From Symsagittifera roscoffensis (Eukaryota > Xenacoelomorpha > Acoela > Convolutidae), in NCBI RefSeq assembly GCF_963678635.1, contig NC_087067.1, forward strand, positions 41,752,696-41,816,695: a stretch of 64,000 bases of DNA. Reading direction: 5' to 3'. Each line of letters starts with the position of its first letter. Within the stretch, counting starts at the first letter, position 1. The translations under genes and the position numbers were made by a program. Below are positions 12,942 through 23,700 of the stretch, one piece after another. The notes beneath the pieces are model-generated. The model was given only the letters and a program-made list of their open reading frames with translations, searched no databases and had not been told where the DNA came from.

Positions 12942-14013
12942 ACACTTCTGAGATTCTCTTTCTTCAACTATTTTGTAAATGATAAAACCACGTCGTTTTG
13001 TCTACTTTTTTCTATTCGATTGACTGATTTCAATTCAACTTGTCTTTCCGAGAAAATTGCCCAAAACAAGTTTTTTCATTTTATTAGATGATATATCATA
13101 AAAGATGCAACTTTTTTTATATAGAAACATCTTCATAGCGTATCATTAAAACATTCTTGTCTGCCATTTTTTGAAAACCACTATTTTAACAGATTTCAAG
13201 ATTTTTTGTGGTTCATATAGGCTGGCTAAGTGTCTGCTGCCTTTTAGCCACAAGGAAAACTCCTTAATGGCTAACTATCGGCTGAGACCCACCTCTTTAC
13301 TGGCGTGATTAAGCAAAATCAAAGCAAAAATTCGACACTCAATTTTTTGGAGTCGTTGCATCTGAAAAACTGGTTGAGCTTAGATTTGAAAGCAGTTAGA
13401 AAACTTGGTAATTCAGCTGGTATTGAAAATTTTGTATAAAAAATTTGTATTGGGCAAACTTGTGTTAATCATTAGAACTTAAAATATCTCGGATTTTTGT
13501 CTTGTTTGGATACAGTTGAAGGCAAATTGATCAACATAGAAGTCGCAACATTTCATTTTAAATCTGTAAAAATAATTTGCAAACAGCCCAGAAAATTCAC
13601 CCCATAGTTTTCCATGTAGTTTTGTTTTAAAGTAAACTTTTAGTCAATTTTAAATTTGTATTTGAGGGAGAGGGGAAAGAGCGTTATTGGAATACCTAGT
13701 TATCTCAATATCTGTAATATTCCAATTTGATTTCATACCACCCACCAGTATAAAACTAATGAACATTACTAAAAAATTCTTTAAATACTGAACGCGACAT
13801 GCTGAAATCCACATTTGAAGGAATCTATGCTAAAACAGAGCCGGTTATCTTAAAACAGCTGTCTGCTTACTATTGTATACCAATTTTCTCGTATCAATCA
13901 TTACTTTTCTGCCATTGGGCTCATTCTCATCTTGGACCATTAGGCTTAATGCTCAGCCTCTATTACCATTTAAAAAGTTTTTCGCTTTTGAATATCAAAA
14001 AGTCAATTTTTGC
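12942..14013. other. Non-coding stretch before the receptor gene
   Basis: No exon, RNA gene or recognised repeat. Short open frames starting near 13799 run into the palindrome at 14014 and are explained by it. Confidence 0.35.
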
Positions 14014-14283
14014 AAGTTCTCAAATTGTATCAGAATCTACAATTCGAACCAAATTTTGATAAGTTCTCAAAGCAACTTTATAAAAATCAGAAATTCTATA
14101 TCATAAGTAAATATTTATTCTGAAATTTGACAGATACAGTTTGAACCCGAACTCGGCTGTATCTGTTAGATTTCAGAATAAATATTTATTTTTGATATGT
14201 AGTATCTGATTTTTATGAAGCTGCTTTCAGAACTTATCAAAATTTGGTTTGAATTGTAAATTTTGATACAGTTTCAGATACTT
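14014..14283. repeat. Long palindrome (foldback element)
   Basis: The left arm 14014-14139 and right arm 14157-14283 are imperfect inverted copies of about 126 bases around a 17-base loop. Shared arm segments include ACCAAATTTTGATAAGTTCT, TATAAAAATCAGA and AATAAATATTTATTCTGAAA. It could be a foldback MITE. It lies about 330 bases upstream of the receptor start codon, so it may also affect that promoter. Confidence 0.85.
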
Positions 14284-14560
14284 CAATATTAGGTTTTGCT
14301 TTTACCGAGTTTACAATCTCCCTATAAAATTATTTAGAGAATAGATTTTTTACTCGTTTTGAACCATTATTTTCAGAATTTTGCATTATCAAAATTTTGC
14401 AGTTTTTGCAAGTTGGCTGTGCATAAATTCGCTATTTATTTTTAGAAGGGCAATCAATCACTTGGAGTGTTTGAAGGAGAAGGGGTTGCTTATATGATCC
14501 TTTAAGCCAAACAAAATAACGTCGGTACGTGGGATTATTTACAGTTCCGGTTTTGTTTGT

Positions 14561-14572
14561 TTCTGCCTTCAG
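14561..14572 (+). promoter_or_regulatory. Strong 3' splice acceptor before the receptor start codon
   Basis: A pyrimidine-rich run ending TTCTGCCTTCAG lies 44 bases before the ATG at 14617. It is a good acceptor with no donor recognised upstream. It could close a 5'-UTR intron or be a spliced-leader trans-splice site. Confidence 0.5.
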
Positions 14573-14616
14573 CAACAACCAGCAGTTGACGAAATCGACC
14601 ACCTTTGACTGGAGTC

Positions 14617-14790
14617 ATGGATCCAAAACTGATTGGAATGGCGGTTCCTCTGTTGTTCCTGATTCTGGTTAGCTACCCTGAACTGGTGTTGAGCGAGACC
14701 TTAACAGTGACTACTATTGAGTCAGAACCCTTCTTGAGGAAACATGATGACGGAAAACTCAGTGGATATTGTTATGATTTGGCCCAAAAG
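14617..14790 (+). CDS. Receptor exon 1: signal peptide and start of S1
   Basis: The first in-frame ATG is at 14617. Hydrophobic MAVPLLFLILVSYP is followed by the S1 opening LTVTTIESEPFL and GYCYDLAQK, equivalent to the LVVTTI...GFCIDL block of glutamate receptors. It ends in phase 0 before GTAAGG. Confidence 0.88.
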
Positions 14791-17700
14791 GTAAGGTTAC
14801 ATAATGATTATAATAATGAGTATATACCGCTAAAAATTTACCTTGTTATCTTGGATTATGTTTAGATGTTGTTACTATTACATATCTGTAACCAATGGCG
14901 GATTTAGGGGGGGGGGGTGGGAGGCGGACGCCCTTCCCCCTACCCATAACCTCAGGGATTCTCAGGGTCCCCCCTTTGGTACTTTTTAAGAAATCCATTT
15001 TTGGCCGACCGATCCTAAAATTTTTTAAAGGCACCTTCGGCGCCAATATATATTAACTTTGAGGAGGAACGCGCGCCAAAAAAACGCAATTTTTTTTGTC
15101 AAAATTTTCCAAAAAGTGCCCAAAAACCGCTTTTTTGATCTGTTTTTTCAAAAAATTTCCCTGCGGCGCAGAAAAATTGGCCACAACAGCGTCTTTTTAG
15201 TGCATTAGAAGAGCTCGGAAAATCAATTTGGTCGACCTAAAAAAAAGATCGTCAAAATTTTCAAAAAATTTTGGAAAATCCGCCTCCCCCCTCGAGAAAA
15301 TCCCAGATCCGCCACTGTCTGTAACAGTAACAAAACACGGATCTTTTTAAGTATATCCTCTCTTTTGCAAAAAGGGGGATATTCGTTACTAGGTATAAAA
15401 TTCTGATATGCTTAACCATTGATTCATTTCTTTATAGGGGGATATTCGTTAGGTACCCGAGGGGGGATATAGTTTAACAGATCCCAAAACTCAAACACAA
15501 CCCAACATAATAAGGTAAATTTTTGGCTGTTTACACTCAGCTCGTTTTTTTGGCTAATTTATTTACGCTCAGATAAGACATATAACGGATAAATAATGCT
15601 AAAAGAATAAAAAAACGTAGATTATTTCGCAAGTGTGATAACTTAATAACATCGAAATTGATTGCGAGCTTTTTTTTGGGCTGGTAAATGTGCAGGGTGT
15701 TGCATAGAAAACCAAACTCTTTGAATTCGACCGTCTTTTTTTCTAACCGATTCTTTTTGTTGGTTGTCCAACAGTTGTTCAGTATCATTAGCCAGTTCGT
15801 CTGTTTCAGCTCAGCGAGCAAATGAACATGGATCTATCTATGAAGCTAGTTGCGGACTCTCAGTACGGACAGCAGACGGACGAAAACACCTGGACTGGTA
15901 TGAATAACCAATCAGAAAATCATAACATTGGTGTCCGGTAGCTTCACACATAGCAAAGAATTTTCCGACTATATCTTTATTGTTTAAAAAAATGCGCAGG
16001 GGGTAGGAACAAAAATTTGTTAAAGAAATCTTCAGTTTTTTTTTACAAATATATATTATTAAATCAAGGTGAAAGCAGCAGCGTGCCAATTTTGAATCAC
16101 AGGGTTTTACTTTCAGCTTTATGGCACCCTATTTCATGACACCCATTAACATCTTTTTTTTTCAAAAGGATCTTTTGGCGCCAAAATACGCTAAATTTGG
16201 GGGAGAGCGAGCGCTTAAAAACGCTTAATATAGTTTCAGTAGTCAAACGTTGAACAATGTTATTAGTTAAACACTATAAATTACAGTTGAACACTGTAAA
16301 TTAGCCTAAATGTTAATAAATTAGCCTAAATTAGCCTAAATGATAAACTTAATAAATAGGTTTAAAATCACTTCACTCTGGCGGTTCTGTTGAAGTTTTG
16401 ATAAACTGATTGGCCTAGTAGAGATAAAAAGAATCTAAAAAGCTTTGGTCAACATGGCAGAGTCAGATAGTGAAAGTGTATGGTGAAGCGTTATGACATA
16501 GTGATTTCATTCGCGTCTGATACAGACGGGACCCGCACTAGAGTTTCATGGATAGCAACCGATTATATTAGGTTTTCTTGAAAGGGAGTGTGAGGGATGT
16601 CAAAGCAGTGGCGGATGCCAAACGTTGGGCAAGCAGTGGTGTACATGAGGACTAACATGTTCATTTGGGTTCTAGTTTTTCGGAAAATTGCAAAAATTAG
16701 AGTAAACATTTCACATTGGCAAACATACTCAATTTTCATGGATTAAGTCAAGCAAAAAAAAATTGATTATAGCGAAGCCAAAACTGGGTTATAATCGATT
16801 ATATTGTATTATAATTGTTTTTTCATTATTGAAATTGAAGGATTAAAACACCCTAAAAATCCATTTTCATGGTTAAATGGGTCATGAAAATCGATTTTAT
16901 GGGTTACGTTTAATGCAATCGATTATTCCCCATGAAACTCTAGTGCGGAGAGTGTGTGTCTGCGAGTGAGAGAGGAGCTGAATGAGAGAGCCTACAGGGA
17001 GAGGCAACAAACATTAATCATAGTTCATGATATTCAATTGCTTGCTTGACTTTGGAAAGAACACTTTTGAGCTGAGTCTTCGCTTGACTTTTGCACAGAT
17101 TTTAGCTTAATGAAGTTAAAACGTTATTTTTCAGGATTATTTTCGAAATTATCTTGGTTTATAAAAGCTATTCGAATATAATGAATAGTGAGATCCCATC
17201 AACGTCCAATCAAAATAAGATGGGATCAAACGTGAAAATGCAGACGGGATATCGAGTTTTTAATAAAAAAAACTAGATGTGAAACCTGCTCAGCTAGAAA
17301 AGGCGGTTGAAAGGGTTAAGGCACTAAAAAGTACTCTAGTAAAGCTTGCATAATAACTGCTAACCCTCGTTGCTACTCGCCTGGTGCAAACCTGGTTAAT
17401 GATGTAATCGGTTTTTTCTGGAATTAAAATAAAAAAACTGCTTACCCAAATGGAATTAAAACATATCACGAGTTATGTGGAGACTTTGATGATTCCTACC
17501 TCAGTGTAAAAGNNNNNNNNNNNNNNNNNNNNNNNNNNNNNNNNNNNNNNNNNNNNNNNNNNNNNNNNNNNNNNNNNNNNNNNNNNNNNNNNNNNNNNNN
17601 NNNNNNNNNNNNNNNNNNNNNNNNNNNNNNNNNNNNNNNNNNNNNNNNNNNNNNNNNNNNNNNNNNNNNNNNNNNNNNNNNNNNNNNNNNNNNNNNNNNN

Positions 17701-20700
17701 NNNNNNNNNNNNAACATCAAGTAAGACTAATTAATTGAATTGGAAATTATATGTCGTAGAATAGTTCATGTAATGTTCAAAAATGATGTTTCATGCCATC
17801 TCAAAACTATTTGAATCATGATTTCTGAATCTCATTTTTTTTGTATATAATTTGCTTGACAGCAATCTATTATTTTATTAGTAAAGCTTTTGATTTCCTT
17901 TGTTTGTTTTTCGACCCATCAGCCAAAATTCTTTGCAAATATATTCATTCGAACGAAATTTTTTCTGAACATGCGGTGAAAAAGAAAAATTATGCAAATA
18001 AAGGTCTTATTAACACTTCTTCTTACACCACATTGCTTTAAAATGAAAACCTCATTTGAGACTCATTTATCAGTATTATTAATACTTTTTATTTCAGGAT
18101 TTGCGTTCAAATGATTTGAATGTTTTTTTATGATGTGCTAATTATGTCAATTTAATATGAAAATTTGTAAGTACATGCCCGAGCAGAAGACAAGGTAAGG
18201 TTGTTTTTAGGTATGGTTGGGGAGGTCATGACGGGCAAGGCGCAAGTGGCAATAGCTCCTCTCACAGTGACCACGGAGAGGTCCAAGTTTGTGTCCTTCA
18301 CCAAACCATTCATGTCCTCTTATCTCGGATTTGTGGCCAAAAAACCAGGTGATTATATTGCTATCGGATATGAGTAAATTTAGTCCAGTTCGGCAGTTGT
18401 AATTGTTAACAAAGATGCAAAAGCGTTTCGTGAAATTATTTCAATTATTTATTGACAAAAAATAGAGTTAGGGGAGATTGAAAATTTAATTTGGTCGACC
18501 TAAAAATAAAAAAAACCCAGAGAGCTTCCCCACCCAAATAAACCAAATTAGTAAAATAACAACATAATCACCAAAAGCAATGAAAAAATAACCAATTGAA
18601 CAATCTCCATAATGGTCCGCGAAAATCGTTAATCCACCCCTGAAATATATATTGAATGTGATTAGTGTACGAGGTGACCAATACAGACGTAGTATTGAAC
18701 ATGCTACAAGTATTCAGCCTGGCTGTTTGGATTCTCATCTTCATCTCATTCTTTCTGATTGGCGGAGGCCTCTGGCTAGTCGCTAAGCTCATCGGAGATG
18801 AAGAGTTATCCAGAGTTGAAAACGCAGTTCACTACATAGTCGCAACACTTCTTTTTCTGACGCCTTCGGTTCAGCCGAAACACGTCGTCACCCGAGTCTA
18901 CACGTACTTGTGGCTGTTGTTCCGAGTCACAGTCTTTATACTCTATGTCGTGTTCCTTTATAAATGGATGTCGGTTGATAGGTTAGTATTAATCCATCTC
19001 TTCGGCTAACTCCCCCCTCCCCTGAGACCCTAGTAACGACTTACCATCCTAATAAACAATAGCCCGGTTGACGTCCAAACAAAAAAATTCTTATCATACA
19101 ATTTTCATACAAAATTTAAAACATGTTTTACGGATTTTTGGTACATATTTTTTGTCTATTCGACCAGGGGCGATCTAGAATTTTCTCGAGGGGTGGGTGT
19201 TGCAGATCTTCAAAAAATGTAGAAAAAATTGTCCACCTTTTTTTAGGTCGACCAAAGTGATTTTCTGAGGTCTTCTAAATCACTAAAATTACCCCACTTT
19301 GAGCAATCTTTCTGCGCCGCAGGCAAAATTTTGAAAAAACAGGCCAAAAAAAGCGTTTTAGGCAACTTTTGGAAAATTTTGACCAAAAAAATATTGTGAA
19401 ACCCCTCAAAATTAGTGGTGTCCTACAATTTAATACCAGCCAATTTAACACCGTACACCGTCCACAATTTAACACCGTACACCGTCCGCAACAATTTAAA
19501 TCCTATTTTCCAGTTTAACACCGTACATTTTAACACCTAGTCATTTCACTGCTAAAATTAATGCTGTGGGGTATGAACTCCATATCCCAACTCTTATCGC
19601 ACCAAAGTTAATCCTGCAATCAGTGCACACATCATATTGAAATCTGATGCGTGCGTTAATCCCCCCCCCCCCTAAAAAAATCCGCTGGTGTAATCGACGC
19701 TTTAAAAATTTTCTAGTCATCAAAAAATGATTTCATTTAGTGGATGAAAAAATGCTTTTCAAACAAATTTTCGGATGTATTTCATAATTTTTATATAGTT
19801 TAACGGTTAAGCCTTGTAAACTTCGTACCTAGTAACGAATCTCTCCCCTTCAAAGTGGAACCTGATCTAAACTACATTTTATTATTGGATAAATTAGATA
19901 TTTTACCACTGTAAAGTATTTAATATTAACCAATCATAATCCATCCAACTAACAACCCACTTATTTGTAAGTGCTGAAATTACTTGTAATTTCAGCACCA
20001 GAGAGATTTGAATTTAACTTAGAAATTAGTTGCCTCTCCAAGAGAACTTCAGCTGCCGCAATAAGCCAGTATACTCTAGATCTATTGAGCCTAGCAGAGA
20101 CTAGTTAAACACCCTGAGACTAGTAGATATAAGAGTAAGATTAGGATCGGTATTAGACTAAGAAGTTGCACGAATCTATCCGGCCGAAAATAAGATAGCG
20201 TGACGAGCAGACGGTGTACCCTATCCGAAATTACTCTATGAGTTACCAACCCATCTTAACTCATCTGGTGCGACCATAAGTCTCGAATAAGACCTTAATA
20301 GCTTAGAACTAACCAAAAATAGATTAGAATTTAGACAAAACATTTTCAAAATGTTACACGATAATAACTTAATTGAAATGTCTCTACGACGAATTTTCTA
20401 TTTCTTGGTTCCGTTAAAAGTTATATAGGTGACAAAAAGCATTAACAAAAAGTAGAAGCACTTGAATAAAAATAAGTGAACTCAAGTACTCTTTGAGAGC
20501 TTAGAGGATCGATTTTCTATGAAGTTCACCTTGATCAGCACCTGATGATGAGCCCTTTGGCATTGAATCTGATTATCATCCTTGAATAATTTTTAAACTA
20601 ATTGATTTTAATTTTGTTCTTGTCCGACCGACCACTTACTCCTCATGAATCACTTAAAGTACAGAGCGAATCTTTAAAGTTCAGAGCGATAAGTTTCTCG

Positions 20701-23700
20701 TCGAGTAATGCGTTAATAAAGAACAAATAGCTTGCCTCAATTTTCCTTGGTATAATTTTTGAGCCTGATTAATTCACAGCGTATGCGTCAATAGAACAAA
20801 ATATATTGCAAATTGATCGAAATATATACGCTATCTTCACTGTCAACCGAAGGAGAGTTAATGGCTTTGGCGCCAACTCTTCTCAAAAGGAAAGAGAGGA
20901 GGGATTTATGGCGAGAGTAGGTTTTCCTTGTGGCTTTAGGCATCTTAAAGGAAGTTTGCAGAGTTCAAGATAATTTTAAACCCTTTCAATCGAAATTCGA
21001 TCTTAAAACACAATTTTATTTAGTTCACTCAGTGGCTTCATTTTTCCGCTTTTGGTCCGACCAATTTTAAAGACCTGAACAGATTCAACAAGAAAAGATT
21101 TTTGAGGACTTAGGTCATTTTTTTGGTTGAAGATTTTTGCTAAGAACTTCACCTTATTTTTGTAGCTCATTTTTTCATTTTTCTTTTGCCAACTGCACAA
21201 AATTGTGTGCAATTGTCAAATAAAAAATTTTTGAGGATAATATTGAGGGAATACATGATTTACTAGAACATTCTGTTTTATCTTGAAACCGTCTCCTTTC
21301 AACAAAGTTTATCTAAGTATTTATTTAATTTAAAAATCTTGCTGTTTTTTGCACGACATTTTGATTTACAAAAAAAATACCAAAAATTTTAACAAAAATT
21401 AGTAATTACGGGCAGTTGCCAAATATAAATTTTTTGAGTATGATATTGCTGGGAATACATGATTTACTAGAACAATCTGTTTTATCTTCAAAATTTTTCC
21501 TTTCAAAACAAAATTTATCTCGTTAATTTTTTAATTAAAAAATTTTGATGTTTTTGCAAGACATTTTGATTTCAAAAATACCAAAAATTTTAACAAAAAT
21601 TAAAAACGTCGGCGAATGAATATTGAGCTTTAGTTGCACAGCAAACACCTTTTTGTTTAGATTTTCGGGGAAAATAGCAAAACAAGACTGCTCGTATCAG
21701 GGCGAAGTCTTGAATGGTCCGACTGATTTTTAATGTCAATGAAGTAGTTTTCATTTAAGAAAAACTAAAAACACTTTCAAAAAATGGAAAAAAAAAAAGT
21801 TTTTATTTGAGATTTATTTTGAAAGTTATCTCGCCAAACACTACGTAAAACAAAAAGTGATATCTTTTGCATGATGCAAAGTAGTAAAAAGATCAAATAG
21901 CAATGCTCATTTCATTAGGAAAGATTTCTAGAACGGATTCACTCTCCGTTTACATGGTATTACCAGAAATATATATCGAAGACTACTTGTCACAAAATGG
22001 CAATCTGTACAACTCCATAACTTTACAAAAAATGAATAGATGAAATATTTTTTGTTCCGACTTTCGAAAAAAACGGAATATTTATGATTGGTGTGGTTTT
22101 TTTATTCAGTCAATTTTCGGCGATCAAAATAATAGTTTTTGACAAAAAAAAATATTTTAAACTCCATTGAAGATATTGACTCTCTGAAATCAAATATAAA
22201 AAATACTTTACCTCCGATAATTTTTTGCAAAGTTCTGGGAGTTTGAAAAACGACAATTTAGCCATACTCTGGAACAATTTATGCGCGTCTTGAAGATTTT
22301 ATCATATTGCTGAAAGCGTAATGCGAATTATTTATGGGTGGCTAATTATCCCGCACAACAAAAACGTTCCAAGTTGAATTGAGGCTGGCTAATCGGTCGT
22401 ATTGATTTTGTACAATTCAAGACTATTTTTGATCTCCGATTTTGTCCAACATTTATAGTTTTCAATTTTTCTTTTCTCAAAAACTATTAGATATAAGATA
22501 ATTTTAAACCCTTTCAATCGAAATTCGATTCTAAAACACAATTTTATGTAGTTCTCTCAGTGGCTTCATTTTTCCGCCCTTGGTCAGACCAATTTTGAAG
22601 ACCTGAAAAGGTTGAACATGAAAAGATTTTTGAGGACTTAGGTAAATTTTTTCGGTTGCAGATTTTTGTTAGATACTTTACATTATTTTTCTAGCTCATA
22701 CTTTCAATTTTTTTTTGCCAACTGCACAAAATTACGGGCAGTTGCCAAATATAAATTTTTTGAGTATGATATTGCTGGGAATACATGATTTACTAGAACA
22801 ATCTGTTTTATCTTCAAAATTTCTCCTTTCAAAACAAAATTTATCTCGTTAATTTTTTAATTAAAAAATTTTGATGTTTTTGCAAGACATTTTGATTTCA
22901 AAAATACCAAAAATTTAACAAAAATTAAAAACGTCGGTGAATGAACATTGTGCTTTAGTTGCAGAGCAAACACCTTTATGTTCAGACTTTCGGGGAAAAT
23001 AGCAAGACAAGACTGCTCGTATCAGGGCGAAGTCTTGAATGGTCCGACTAATTTTTAATGTCAATGAAGTAGTTTTCATTTAAAAAAAACTAAAAACACT
23101 TTCAAAAAACGGAAAAAAAATAAGTTTTTGTTTGAGATTTATTTTAAAAGTTATCTCGCCAAACACTACGTAAAGTAAAAAGTGATATCTTTTGCATCAT
23201 GCAAAGTAGTAAAAAGATCAAATAGCAATGCTCATTTCATTAGGAAAGATTTCTAGAACGAATTCACTCTCCGTTTACATGGTATTACCAGAAATATATA
23301 TCGAAGACTAATTGTCCCAAAATGGCAATCTGCACAGCCCCATAACTTAACAAAAAATGAATAGATGAAATATTTTTTGTTCCGACTTTTGAAGAAAACC
23401 GAATATTTATGATTGGGGTGGTTTTTTGATTCAGTCAATTTTCGGCGACCAAAAATAGTTTTTGACAAAAAACTTTTAAACTCCATTGAAGATCAAATCT
23501 TAAAAAAAATATTTTACCTCCGATAATTTTATACAAAATTCCGGGAGTTTGAAAAATGACAAATTAGCCATACTCTGGAATAATTTATTTATGCGCGTCT
23601 AGAAGATGTCTTTCATAATGCTGAAAGCGTAACGCGAATTAATTATGGCTGGCTACTTATACCGCACAAAAAAAAACGTTCCAAGTTGAATTGAGGCTGG

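Larger units (their letters stand above)
20968..22495. repeat. Segmental tandem duplication, copy 1
   Basis: Starts AGATAATTTTAAACCCTTTC. The same block restarts at 22496. It contains two ~200-bp subrepeats (21208-21410 and 21411-21606), an inverted 3' half of a Helentron-like element (21681-22051) and a direct 5' part (22052-22490). All of it lies in receptor intron 4. Confidence 0.8.

Noticed and set aside
17496-17720. Open frame of undetermined residues
   Set aside because: It consists of the 200-N gap and has no sequence content.
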